Shown here in pieces: positions 17,929 through 26,422 of a stretch of 42,059 bases of DNA. Origin of the DNA: JAIEPT01 sp038217425 (lineage in GTDB: Bacteria; Planctomycetota; Planctomycetia; Gemmatales; Gemmataceae); NCBI GenBank assembly GCA_038217425.1, contig JBBQPM010000045.1, forward strand, positions 1-42,059. Direction: 5' to 3'. The notes beneath the pieces are model-generated. The model worked only from the letters and a program-made list of their open reading frames with translations, ran no database searches and had not been told where the DNA came from. The first letter of the stretch is position 1; each line of letters opens with the position of its first letter. Position numbers and translations under genes: made by a program.

Positions 17929-20256
17929 TCAATCGGCGACAGCCAGCGCTCGCAACTCCGCGATCTCGTCTTCGAGCTGTTGCTTCCGAATCGCCAGGGC
18001 GAGGCTGTCCGAGAAAGAACGGAGCGTTGCGAGGAGGTTGTCCGAAAGGGGATGCCGGGCGAACACCGCCATCACTCCCAACACCTGTCCGCCGACCGCA
18101 AGCGGGTGCCCGGCGAACGCGACCATTCCTTCTCGGACGGCCCAGGCGCGGTCGCTCAGACGCGGATCGTCGATCACCGCGTTGGTGAGATGCGGCTTGC
18201 ATTCCCGAGCGATCATGCCGATCTTGTACTCGCCGACCGAAACCTTCGAGTGGGGACCGTCGAGGTGCGTGTCGAGTCCGGCACTCGCCTGAAGTTCGAG
18301 CGTCTCCGACTCATCTTTCAGGGTCCAGATACGGGCGAAAGCGACGTTCAAACGCGTGACCGCCAACTCCATGCATTCTTGAAGCGATTCGCGCAGGTCG
18401 GCGCCGCGAGAGAGAATCGCGGCGGAGTCGGAGATGAATGCAGCCGCACCCAGCAATTCCGCCGACGCCGCCTCGGCTTTCTTCTGAACGCTGATGTCCC
18501 GAACGATTTTCGAAACTCCGACCACGATGCCGGCGTCGTTCTTCACCGGCGAAACCGTGAGCGATACGGGAACCAACGAACCGTCCTTGCGCTGACGTAC
18601 CGATTCGAAGTTCTCGACGCGCTCGGATTGCGTCAAACGGTTCAAGAACTCGGCCTCCTCGTCCTTTCGATCTTCCGGGACGAGCCGAAGAACAGATTGG
18701 CCGACAATCTCGGCGGCGCAGTAGCCGAACAATCTCTCGGCGCCCGGGTTCCAGCTGCGGACGATGCCGTCGAGCGAGGTGCTGATGATCGCGTTCTTGG
18801 CCGAGTTCACGACGGCGGCCAAATGGAGCCGCGACTGCTCGTCGTGTCGGCGGGCGTTGGCTTGCGCGATCCGCTCCGTCACTTCTCGGGCGACGGCGTA
18901 GATGGCGCGCTCTTCCGGGACCGACTGGGCAGTCCATTCGAACCACAGGTAATGGCCATCCGCGTGGCGGTAGCGGTTCAGGAAATGGAAGCACGGTTCG
19001 CCGCCGGAGACGCGGAGGAGTTCCAATCCCGTTTCGTCCCGATCTTCGGGGTGAACGAAGTCGATAAACGGACGCGAGGTTAGCTCCTGGGCCGTGTATC
19101 CCAAAATGCGTGGGAAGTTCTCGTTGACTCGGCGAAAATAGCCGTTGTTCTCGGCGATGCAGAAGAGATCGAGGGAGAGATCGAAGAAGCGGACGAGATC
19201 TAGCTCGGCACGTCGTTGATCGGACTGCAAATAGTCGGTCATCTTTTCGACCAGCACTGCCGCGTCGGCCGGTCGGTCGTCGGGTTCGGGGGACAGACAC
19301 CACTTCGCCAATCGAACGAGGGCGAGCGGCGCGGCGCAGGCGTTCAATCGCTGGAGCATATCGCCGGCGTCGGCCGCGACGGCGCTGTTGTAGATTTCCA
19401 GACCGTCGGCGCCGGTGTAGGGGGGGAGCCCGGTGAGGATCTCGCACAGGATGCCGCCGAGCCCGAAGACGTCGGCGCGCTTATCGACGCGGTCGATCTC
19501 GCCGCGCGCTTGCTCGGGGGGGAGGTAAGCGGGAGTTCCCAGAATGGTCCCCACTTGGGTCGCCGAGGCCAAGTCGTCTGCGGAGGCGCGTTGACGCACG
19601 GCAGCGTCGCTGAAGCGAGCCGCAGTCTGCGCCGCCTCGATCCAGTCGGGGAGGTCGGGCTCGCCGAGCACTTTCGCCAGTCCCCAGTCCATGACCTTGA
19701 CGACGCCGAACGCTCCGACCATGATGTTCGCCGGTTTGAGGTCGCGGTGGATCACTCCCTGACTATGAGCGTAGGCGACAGCCTGGCACGCCTGCAGGAA
19801 GATATTCAGGAACCGCAATTGATCGATCGCCAGGTCGTCGCGGCGCTGCAGGATTTGCGCCAGCGTTTCGCCTCGCACCAGGCGCATGACGAAGAACGGT
19901 CGGTTGTCGTGAGTAAAACCGAGTTCGTGGATGGCGACGATCCCGGGATGCTGCAATCGGCTGGTGATGCGGGCTTCTTCGAGGAAGCGTCTTACGACTT
20001 CGGGTTTGTTTTTGTGTTCTTCGAGGAGCATCTTGAGGGCGATCTTGCGCATCAGTTGAGCGTCCCACCCTTCGAGGACGACGCCGACGCCGCCGCAGCC
20101 GATTTCTTCGCCGACGAGATATCGGCCCGACGGGGCTGCGCAGGCAGTAGGCTCGGCAATCGGACGGTGCTGCGGTTCTGGCGAAGAAGGAGCGCGCAGC
20201 TCGATCGTCAGGGCGGTATCGGTGCGACGCGAGTTCGGGATGTGCGTGTCGGACAT
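17929..20256 (-). CDS. Ser/Thr protein kinase with PAS-PAS-GAF sensor domains
   Basis: A 775-residue cytoplasmic signalling kinase. The kinase domain (about 45-345) has the glycine loop IGCGGVGVV (52-60), Lys75 in IALKML, HRDLKPANIMV (170-180), and DWG (190-192) in place of DFG, a change common in planctomycete kinases. TILGTPAYLPPEQA is the activation and APE region. Two PAS domains follow (about 355-470 and 478-600; FCIAENNGYFRRVNE, IISTSLDGIVRSWNPGAERL), then a GAF domain (about 620-755). There is no membrane segment and no histidine kinase core, so sensing is likely intracellular. ATG 20256 has GGAGG eight bases upstream; 47 further in-frame codons are not used. The next gene on this strand is a CaMKII association-domain protein. 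Confidence 0.88.
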   Translation of the reverse strand: MSDTHIPNSRRTDTALTIELRAPSSPEPQHRPIAEPTACAAPSGRYLVGEEIGCGGVGVVLEGWDAQLMRKIALKMLLEEHKNKPEVVRRFLEEARITSRLQHPGIVAIHELGFTHDNRPFFVMRLVRGETLAQILQRRDDLAIDQLRFLNIFLQACQAVAYAHSQGVIHRDLKPANIMVGAFGVVKVMDWGLAKVLGEPDLPDWIEAAQTAARFSDAAVRQRASADDLASATQVGTILGTPAYLPPEQARGEIDRVDKRADVFGLGGILCEILTGLPPYTGADGLEIYNSAVAADAGDMLQRLNACAAPLALVRLAKWCLSPEPDDRPADAAVLVEKMTDYLQSDQRRAELDLVRFFDLSLDLFCIAENNGYFRRVNENFPRILGYTAQELTSRPFIDFVHPEDRDETGLELLRVSGGEPCFHFLNRYRHADGHYLWFEWTAQSVPEERAIYAVAREVTERIAQANARRHDEQSRLHLAAVVNSAKNAIISTSLDGIVRSWNPGAERLFGYCAAEIVGQSVLRLVPEDRKDEEAEFLNRLTQSERVENFESVRQRKDGSLVPVSLTVSPVKNDAGIVVGVSKIVRDISVQKKAEAASAELLGAAAFISDSAAILSRGADLRESLQECMELAVTRLNVAFARIWTLKDESETLELQASAGLDTHLDGPHSKVSVGEYKIGMIARECKPHLTNAVIDDPRLSDRAWAVREGMVAFAGHPLAVGGQVLGVMAVFARHPLSDNLLATLRSFSDSLALAIRKQQLEDEIAELRALAVAD

Positions 20257-20424
20257 GGGCGTGTCCTCCCTGCCTCGAAACTGGACGACCAGATGGAAGC
20301 TCCTGGGCTCTGGTGGAGTGGGACGGGTGTTACTCCTTAGGTAACGCTTGATGATTAGATGACGATCCATCTTCCGCTTGGAGTTGCTCGGTGTCAAAGG
20401 AAATTTCGCCGCGGGCGGAACGAT

Positions 20425-20454
20425 TTGGCAGCGTGCGCGACTTCCTGCTACACT
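20425..20454 (+). promoter_or_regulatory. Putative promoter for the Gfo/Idh/MocA gene
   Basis: TTGGCA (20425-20430), an 18-base spacer and TACACT (20449-20454) lie in the 261-base divergent region between the kinase and the Gfo/Idh/MocA gene. The predicted start near 20461 gives a leader of about 55 bases. Confidence 0.4.
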
Positions 20455-20517
20455 AGCGGGCAGTGCAAAACCTCCGGCGGTTTGCCGGGGGCAAAATCAA
20501 TGAATCGGGAGACGCGT

Positions 20518-21834
20518 ATGAATCGTCGCAAATTTATCGCTGCCGCCGGCGTTACTGCCGCCAGCGCCATGGTCGCTCGTCACGGCAAGGCCGCCGCAAA
20601 TGAACGCGTGCGCGTCGGCATTGTCGGCGCCAGCGGGCGGGCGTTGAGCCTCATTCGTACCTTCGCCGACAATAAGTTCGTCGAAATCGTCGGGCTCGCC
20701 GACATTGATAGCCGAAAGTTCCCGGTGGCCCTGGAGGAGATCCAGAAACGCCAGAACGTGAAGCCGGCGACCTTCGGCGACTTCCGCCGGCTCGTCGACA
20801 ACAAGGAAATCGACGCCCTCGTCGTCGGCACGCCCGATCACTGGCACGCGATTCCGACGATCCTCGCCTGCATGAACAACAAGGACGTCTACGTCGAGAA
20901 GCCCGACGCGCACAACATCGTCGAGGGGCAGCGCATGGTGGCGGCCATGAAGCGGTATCGGCGGATCGTACAGATGGGTTCGCAACACCGGGCGACGGCA
21001 CGCATGCAATCGGCGCTCGACTACATCAAGACCGGCGTGCTGGGAAAGTGCCTGGTCGCCAAGGCGTGGGAGAGCGGCAGGCAGCGAGCGATCGGCCGAC
21101 CCGCCGACAGCGTCGCGCCCAAGGAAGTCGACTACGACATGTGGACCGGTTCCGCGCCGCTGCGGCCTTACAACGTCAATCGCTTCCATGGCAACTGGCG
21201 CTGGTTTTACGACTACGGCACCGGCGACCTCGGCAACGACGGCGTCCACCGGCTCGACATGGCCTTCGCCGCCCTCAGCGCCGCCGCCGAGGCGCAGAAG
21301 GAAGAGTCCCTCGGCCTCCCCACGCATATCACCTCCAGCGGCGGCAAATGGTACTTCGACGACGCCCAGGAATTCGCCGACACCCTCCAGGTGAACTACG
21401 AATATATCTGCAAGAATCCCAAACTACTCACCTACGAGATGCGGATCTGGGCGCCCTACCACATGGAAGACGAATCCGAAGGGGCCGCGGTCTACGGCGA
21501 TCAGGGCTACATCATCCTCGGCAACTCGCGTTGGCGGGCGTACGGCGCCGGCGGCAAGCTCCTGCGCGAAGGCGTGGGCGATAGCCACGAACGTCCGCAC
21601 GTGCAGAACTTCATCGACTGCATCAAGTCCCGGCAACGGCCCTACTGCGACCTGGAAACGATCGGCCATCCCGCGTCGATCCTGTGCCACGCCGGCAACA
21701 TCTCCACGCGCGTGGGCCGAAAGTTGACGCTCGACCCCAAGACGGAGACGTTCGTGGGGGACGTGGCGGCCAACGCGTTACGCACCCGGCCCGAGTACCG
21801 CCGACCGTGGGAATTGCCCACGATTCCGGAGTGA
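20518..21834 (+). CDS. Tat-exported Gfo/Idh/MocA-family oxidoreductase
   Basis: A 438-residue NAD(P)-binding oxidoreductase probably acting on a sugar or cyclitol outside the cytoplasm. The N-terminus MNRRKFIAAAGVTAASAMVA is a twin-arginine signal, which implies export in folded form with cofactor bound. The Rossmann part has VRVGIVGASGRA, GTPDHWHA and the EKPDAHNIVEG block, with EKP as the family hallmark. The C-terminal half (DYDMWTGSAPLRPYNVNRF, YGTGDLGNDGVHRLDMA) is typical of the large planctomycete branch. ATG 20518 has GGGAG six bases upstream; an ATG at 20500 would add six residues. Substrate is unknown. It converges with ogt across a long palindromic element. Confidence 0.88.
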   Translation: MNRRKFIAAAGVTAASAMVARHGKAAANERVRVGIVGASGRALSLIRTFADNKFVEIVGLADIDSRKFPVALEEIQKRQNVKPATFGDFRRLVDNKEIDALVVGTPDHWHAIPTILACMNNKDVYVEKPDAHNIVEGQRMVAAMKRYRRIVQMGSQHRATARMQSALDYIKTGVLGKCLVAKAWESGRQRAIGRPADSVAPKEVDYDMWTGSAPLRPYNVNRFHGNWRWFYDYGTGDLGNDGVHRLDMAFAALSAAAEAQKEESLGLPTHITSSGGKWYFDDAQEFADTLQVNYEYICKNPKLLTYEMRIWAPYHMEDESEGAAVYGDQGYIILGNSRWRAYGAGGKLLREGVGDSHERPHVQNFIDCIKSRQRPYCDLETIGHPASILCHAGNISTRVGRKLTLDPKTETFVGDVAANALRTRPEYRRPWELPTIPE

Positions 21835-21843
21835 ACGGTGATC

Positions 21844-22060
21844 TAGCCCCGGATGGGGCTACGGAATGTAGCCACGAGTGGAGCGGAGCGTAACTCGTGG
21901 TAAGCCGAGACGATTGAATCGCTCCGGAGGAGCGAAGGAGACCTTATCTGGCGAGGACTTAATTTCCTCTGCCCCTGCCGGGGCAGTCGAATCTCCTCGC
22001 CTCTCCACGGGTTGCGCTACGCTCCACCCGTGGCTACATTCCGTCGCCCCATTCGGGGCG
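21844..22060. repeat. Paired palindromic element B between convergent genes
   Basis: Two arms of about 56 bases (21844-21900 and 22005-22060) are imperfect inverted copies. Each arm holds two hairpins: TAGCCCC-GGAT-GGGGCTA (21844-21861) or its partner with CGCCCC/GGGGCG, then CCACGAGT...ACTCGTGG (21872-21900) or CCACGGGT...ACCCGTGG in the other arm. The A-T pair of one hairpin is a G-C pair in the other, so base pairing is kept while sequence differs. The core GGAATGTAGCCACG is shared. The element begins ten bases after the stop of the Gfo/Idh/MocA gene and ends about 45 bases before the stop of ogt. It may act as a two-way terminator. Confidence 0.85.
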
Positions 22061-22105
22061 ATGATTGGCTGCCCCATGTCGAGACCGAATCGCTAAATGG
22101 TCCGC

Positions 22106-22561
22106 TTACCGCGCTTCCAGGTCCAGCAAGAATTGTTTGATCGGCAGGCCGCCGCCGTAGCCCGTCAACTTGCCGCTGGAACCGATCACCCGGTGGCACG
22201 GCACCACGATCGGCAGCGGATTTCGCCCATTCGCCAGGCCCGCTGCCCGGCTCGCGTTCGCATCCCCCATGCGCCGCGCCTGTTCGCGGTAGCTGATGGT
22301 TTCGCCGTACGGAATCTGGCGCAACTCCTGCCACGCCCGGAGCTGGAACGGCGTCCCCTGCGGAACCATGGGAAAATCGAAGTCGCGCAGCTCGCCGGAG
22401 AAGTACGCGCCCAGCTGCTTCATCACCTCGCGGAAAGGCCCTGCGTCCTCACGCGCCCCCGTCGGCGGCGCTGAGCCGGGGAACTCGACCCGGCACAGGC
22501 CGCGCTCATCCCCCAGAAGCAACAACGCGCCCAATGGCGTCGGCATCATCGCGTAGTGCAT
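22106..22561 (-). CDS. ogt: Methylated-DNA--protein-cysteine methyltransferase
   Basis: A 151-residue suicide DNA repair protein that moves the methyl group from O6-methylguanine or O4-methylthymine to its own cysteine. The active site is VVPCHRVIGSSG (Cys122), with the arginine-finger helix region YREQARRMGDANASRAAG before it and the closing block LTGYGGGLPIKQFLLDLE. There is no AraC-like Ada domain, so Ogt fits better than Ada. ATG 22561 is preceded by AAGGA at seven bases; in-frame codons upstream overlap the previous gene and are not needed. It lies 14 bases after the membrane/spermidine-synthase-like gene on the same strand and is probably cotranscribed with it, though no functional link is evident. 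Confidence 0.93.
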   Translation of the reverse strand: MHYAMMPTPLGALLLLGDERGLCRVEFPGSAPPTGAREDAGPFREVMKQLGAYFSGELRDFDFPMVPQGTPFQLRAWQELRQIPYGETISYREQARRMGDANASRAAGLANGRNPLPIVVPCHRVIGSSGKLTGYGGGLPIKQFLLDLEAR

Positions 22562-22575
22562 CGCCCGGTCCTTTC

Positions 22576-25188
22576 TCAACGGATGTTCATGGCGCCCAGA
22601 AGATTCACGTAGCGGTCCGTCCACAGTCGGCCGCGCGGCTCCGGGATCCGCCAGGTCTTCATCATGCGAAAATCGTTCGCGTTCGCGTTATTGTAGAACG
22701 GCGCCAGCCAGCGCCACTGCTCCATCCCCAAATACGTCGCCAGCGGCGCCGGGCCCGCGAACGGCAACTGCTTCGCCTCCAAGAGCGCCCCGATCGTCGA
22801 CTCCTTTCGCCGCATTACCACGTAGTCCGTCCCCCATTTCTCCGGGATCGACGCAAACGACGAGTCTGCGAACACGTAGCACTCCAACCCCAACTGGTCG
22901 GCCACCACGCGCAGCACCCCCTGGATGTCGACGTAATTGTTCGTGGCGTTGAAGACGAGCAGGCCCCCCGGCGCCAGCTTCGACAAATACAGCTCGACCG
23001 CCTCGACCGTGAGCAGATGCACGGGGATCGCATCCGAGCTGAACGCGTCCAGGCAAATGACGTGATACCAGTGCTCGTGGGCGTCCTTGATCTTGAGTCG
23101 GCCATCTCCCAGGATGACCTTGAGATTGGCGGCCCGCTTCTGAGCGTCCTCAATGTACGTAAAAAAGGCGGGCTTACGCGGCAGGCTTTGCGACAGATAA
23201 AGCACCAGCGGATCGATCTCGTAGAAGTCGACGTGTTGGTACGGCGTGGCATGCGTCGCCAGGCTGCCGACCCCCAGCCCGACGACGGCGAACGGCGGGC
23301 TCGACTGCGTTGCCGCCAGCTGACTCAAAGGATCCGCGCCGAAGCCGATCAGCGACGCGGCCAATCGCAGGTCCGGCATTACGAACAGATGCGAGGTGCG
23401 CGGCACGACTGCGCTCCCAGCGCCCGCGATCGCGACGGTTGACATCGGGTCGAAGCCCAGGCCGATTTGCGCCAGCTTGAGCGTGTACTCGCCTTGCAGC
23501 GACGCCCGACCGAAACCGTCGAACTTCTGAAATACCTGGCCGATGCCGTTCAGAGGATGAAAGTAGGCGAGCGGCACTCGGCGCTTCGTGAGCCGAGTGT
23601 TCTGCCGGCCGTGGTCGATACCGCCATGCACGAGCAGGTTGTAGGTGTTGCCGTCGCGTTCATCCTGCTTGACCTTGACCATGCCGAAGAAACTTCGCCC
23701 CACGAAGAGCTGGTTTTCATCGCGATAATCGAAGACAAAGACGGTGAGCCAGATGGCGACAAGCCCCAGGCCGAAACGCAAGGGCCGCATCGCCAGGGCA
23801 AGCACGGCGATGACCGGAATGGGCATCAGATACTTGCGATAGAGAGTGCTGTCGGGCTTCGCCGTGTAAGTCAGGATGCCGTACACCAGCAGCGCCAGGC
23901 CGATCGGGATCAGCAGGTCGAGCGCCCAGCCGAGGGGCGTGTCGCCTTTTTTGCTGCTGTCGCCGGGAATGAAGACTTCGTCTTCGACGAGGCTGGGGCG
24001 AAGGAAGTTGCAGAGGATGAGAGCGATCGGATATTCGACGAGCCCGAACCAGAAGACCATGGGAGCGAAGAGGGCGCTGAAGAGCCCGCCGACGACGCCG
24101 CCGACGGACATCCAGAGGAAGAATTCGGTGAGGAAACGCTGACTGGGACGATCGCGCGCGAGTTCGCCGTGACACATGAGCGTGCAGCCGAAGAATGCGC
24201 CCAGATGCAGCAGGAACATCAGCCAGGTTGGCGGGGCGAGATTGGCGACGAAGGCGAGGATCAGAAAAAGGACCAGGCACGGCTGCGAGAAGAGGATGAC
24301 CGTGTGCGGCCCTTCGGTCCAGACGATGGGCCAGCGGGCGAAGACGAGGATGAAGGTGAGCAGGTAGAGCGCCAACGGCAGCACCCAGAAGAACGGCACG
24401 GCGGCGATGTCGGTCGTCAGATACGTGGTGACGCCGAGCATGAGCGACGACGGGCACGCGGCCAGGCCGATCCAGCGCAAGCGGCGTGCCCACGTCGGCC
24501 GTTCCACCGCGGGCGCCGGTCCGCTGCGGGGCTTCACGGTGATCGCCGAGGCGGCGGTGCTGACGACGGGCGCCCCGAGCGGCGCCGGAGCGTCTGTCTC
24601 GATCGTGCGGTAGAGGATCACGATGCAGCCGAAGACGAGCCCCGCGAAGAGGAAGTAGCCGAACTGCCAAACGTGCGTCTGCTGGTCGATGTCGAAGAGT
24701 TGCTCGACCAACAGGGGATAGGCGAGCAGGGCGAGCATGGAGCCGAGATTGGAGGCGCCGTAGAGGAAATACGGGTCAGCCGCGGCGGGATGGCGGGTGT
24801 AGCCGAACCATTTCTGCAAGAGCGGCGCCGTCGTCGACACCACGAAAAACGGCAAACCGACGGTCAGCGTCAGAATGCCGAGCACGGAGAAGACCGGGTT
24901 CGACTCTTCCGGCGGCGTCCAGTCGCCCAGCGTGAAGGGGAGCAGCGCGAGCGGCAACAGCAGCACGAAGCCCTGCAAGATGAGTTGCTGTTTGCGAGTG
25001 AGGTAGGTGGTGACGGTATGCGTGTAGAAATAGCCGATGAGGAGCACGGTCTGGAAGAAGACCATGCAGGTGTTCCAGACGGCCGGGGTGCCGCCGAGGC
25101 TGGGCAGGATCATGCGTCCGATCATCGGCTGCACGAGGAACAGGAGGGTCGCGCTGGTGAACAGCGTCAAAGCGAAGAAACCCAGCAA
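22576..25188 (-). CDS. Membrane protein fused to spermidine synthase-like domain
   Basis: An 870-residue fusion. The first ~520 residues hold more than a dozen hydrophobic segments, starting LGFFALTLFTSATLLFLVQP and PSLGGTPAVWNTCMVFFQ, the pattern of planctomycete proteins labelled fused MFS/spermidine synthase. The last ~300 residues form a class I methyltransferase-like fold: VVGLGVGSLATHA is motif I, VDFYEIDPLV holds the acidic nucleoside ligand, and VICLDAFSSDAIPVHLLT is the catalytic region. Whether it makes polyamines is doubtful, because relatives are usually uncharacterised. The start codon is TTG at 25188: GAGG sits seven bases upstream, the sequence from there fits the family N-terminus, and no ATG is available upstream. 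A small-molecule transfer at the membrane is the most that can be inferred. Confidence 0.8.
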   Translation of the reverse strand: MLGFFALTLFTSATLLFLVQPMIGRMILPSLGGTPAVWNTCMVFFQTVLLIGYFYTHTVTTYLTRKQQLILQGFVLLLPLALLPFTLGDWTPPEESNPVFSVLGILTLTVGLPFFVVSTTAPLLQKWFGYTRHPAAADPYFLYGASNLGSMLALLAYPLLVEQLFDIDQQTHVWQFGYFLFAGLVFGCIVILYRTIETDAPAPLGAPVVSTAASAITVKPRSGPAPAVERPTWARRLRWIGLAACPSSLMLGVTTYLTTDIAAVPFFWVLPLALYLLTFILVFARWPIVWTEGPHTVILFSQPCLVLFLILAFVANLAPPTWLMFLLHLGAFFGCTLMCHGELARDRPSQRFLTEFFLWMSVGGVVGGLFSALFAPMVFWFGLVEYPIALILCNFLRPSLVEDEVFIPGDSSKKGDTPLGWALDLLIPIGLALLVYGILTYTAKPDSTLYRKYLMPIPVIAVLALAMRPLRFGLGLVAIWLTVFVFDYRDENQLFVGRSFFGMVKVKQDERDGNTYNLLVHGGIDHGRQNTRLTKRRVPLAYFHPLNGIGQVFQKFDGFGRASLQGEYTLKLAQIGLGFDPMSTVAIAGAGSAVVPRTSHLFVMPDLRLAASLIGFGADPLSQLAATQSSPPFAVVGLGVGSLATHATPYQHVDFYEIDPLVLYLSQSLPRKPAFFTYIEDAQKRAANLKVILGDGRLKIKDAHEHWYHVICLDAFSSDAIPVHLLTVEAVELYLSKLAPGGLLVFNATNNYVDIQGVLRVVADQLGLECYVFADSSFASIPEKWGTDYVVMRRKESTIGALLEAKQLPFAGPAPLATYLGMEQWRWLAPFYNNANANDFRMMKTWRIPEPRGRLWTDRYVNLLGAMNIR

Positions 25189-25217
25189 GAAGGCACCTCG
25201 AGTCCGGCGATGAAGAA

Positions 25218-25315
25218 GGCGAAAGCCCAGGGATGGCTATCCCTGGGAGCGCCCGAAATCGTAACATTTCTGCAACCGGCGCTTCCCCAGGGATAGCCAT
25301 CCCTGGGCTTTCGCC
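25218..25315. repeat. Paired palindromic element C beside the SMP-30 gene stop
   Basis: Arms 25218-25253 and 25278-25315 are inverted copies that differ only by a two-base indel. Each contains the hairpin CCCAGGGAT...ATCCCTGGG and is framed by GGCGAAAG and GCGCC. The whole unit can fold as one long cruciform or as two separate hairpins. It ends five bases before the stop codon of the leftward SMP-30 gene (25320-25322) and starts about 30 bases upstream of the TTG start of the next leftward gene. Confidence 0.85.
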
Positions 25316-25319
25316 CTGG

Positions 25320-26225
25320 TTACTTCCCCGGAAAGCGATGTCCGACCGCTTCCATTGTCGCGGCGTAGACCGACGTCCGCGCCGTCACGTAAAGCGTTTT
25401 CAGATCGGCGCCGCCGAAGGCGGCGTTGGAGGGTTGCTCCGGGAACGCGATGATGCCGAGCGCCTTGCCGGCCGGATCGAAGACTTGCAGGCCCAGCTGC
25501 GAGGTGATGTAGAGATTGCCCTTGGCATCGATGGCGAGGCCGTCGCCGCCGGTACCTTTCTTGCCCTCAGGTTGCTTCAGCGTGCAGAAGACTTTGCCGG
25601 CGCTGATCTTACCGGGCGTCTCGACGGCATATGCCATCATTTCCGCCTGCCCGGTGGGAACGACGTAGAGGGTCTTCTCATCGGGAGAAAGGATAACGCC
25701 GTTGGGCTTGGGGAGTCCGTCGATAAGGCGCGTCACATCGCCCTTGGCGCTGACATAGTAGACGCCGAGCTTGTCTTGCGGGTTGGGTTCCGGGGCGCGG
25801 AAATTGGGGTCGGTGAAGTAGACGCCGCCCGCCTTGTCGAGGACGAGATCGTTGGGGGCGTTGTAACGCTTGCCCTTGTATTCGCCGGTGATAACGCGCC
25901 GGGTCTTGGTTTCGACGTTCCAGGCGACGATCGTTCCGTCCATTTCGCAGGCGACAAGTTCGCCCTTGGCATTGAACATCAGACCGTTGGCGTGGTTCGA
26001 TTTATCCGTGAACACGCTCAGGGCGCCCTTGAGGTCGATCTTGTAGATCTTCTCGTCGGGGATGTCGGTAAAGTAAACGTTGCCCTGCGGATCGGCAGCG
26101 GGACCTTCGGTGAACTTGAAACTGGTGTGCAGTTTCTTGATGTCGCCGACGGGTCCGAGACCCTTGACTTGCGCCTGAGGGAACGAGGCGGCCAAAAAAC
26201 AGACGCCGAGCAGTAGGTGCTTCAC
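25320..26225 (-). CDS. SMP-30/gluconolactonase/LRE-family protein, exported
   Basis: A 301-residue six-bladed beta-propeller of the SMP-30/gluconolactonase family, expected to hydrolyse a sugar lactone with a divalent metal. MKHLLLGVCFLAASFPQAQ is a signal peptide, so it acts in the periplasm. FTEGPAADPQGNVYFTD supplies the first metal ligand (Glu), NAPNDLVLD the Asn/Asp pair and KPNGVILSPDEKTLYV the next Asn; GGDGLAIDAKGNLYIT carries the final Asp. The start codon is GTG at 26225 with GGAGA seven bases upstream. The end abuts palindromic element C. No neighbouring sugar pathway indicates the substrate. Confidence 0.88.
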   Translation of the reverse strand: MKHLLLGVCFLAASFPQAQVKGLGPVGDIKKLHTSFKFTEGPAADPQGNVYFTDIPDEKIYKIDLKGALSVFTDKSNHANGLMFNAKGELVACEMDGTIVAWNVETKTRRVITGEYKGKRYNAPNDLVLDKAGGVYFTDPNFRAPEPNPQDKLGVYYVSAKGDVTRLIDGLPKPNGVILSPDEKTLYVVPTGQAEMMAYAVETPGKISAGKVFCTLKQPEGKKGTGGDGLAIDAKGNLYITSQLGLQVFDPAGKALGIIAFPEQPSNAAFGGADLKTLYVTARTSVYAATMEAVGHRFPGK

Positions 26226-26337
26226 GGCACGATCTCCATAATAGAATTAGGGGAATGCAGCGGCATTATTGTAGGACGGCATGCTCAAAAGCCCAGACTC
26301 GGACGCAGCACGGGCTCCCAAAAAATCAGAGTCGCTC

Positions 26338-26366
26338 TTGACCGGGCGACCTCGCCTTCGTAGCCT
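26338..26366 (+). promoter_or_regulatory. Putative promoter of the short str operon
   Basis: TTGACC (26338-26343), a 17-base spacer and TAGCCT (26361-26366) lie upstream of rpsL, giving a leader of about 50 bases. The -35 box is good, the -10 box only partial. Confidence 0.4.
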
Positions 26367-26422
26367 AAAACCTTTCGGATCGACTCGGACCGCTTTCTGC
26401 GCAGATATTTCGGAGTTCGTTG

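Noticed and set aside
23467..25296. A 609-codon open frame on the plus strand
   Set aside because: It is antisense to the membrane/spermidine-synthase-like gene, has the charged, repetitive composition of a GC-rich shadow frame, and has no recognisable domain.
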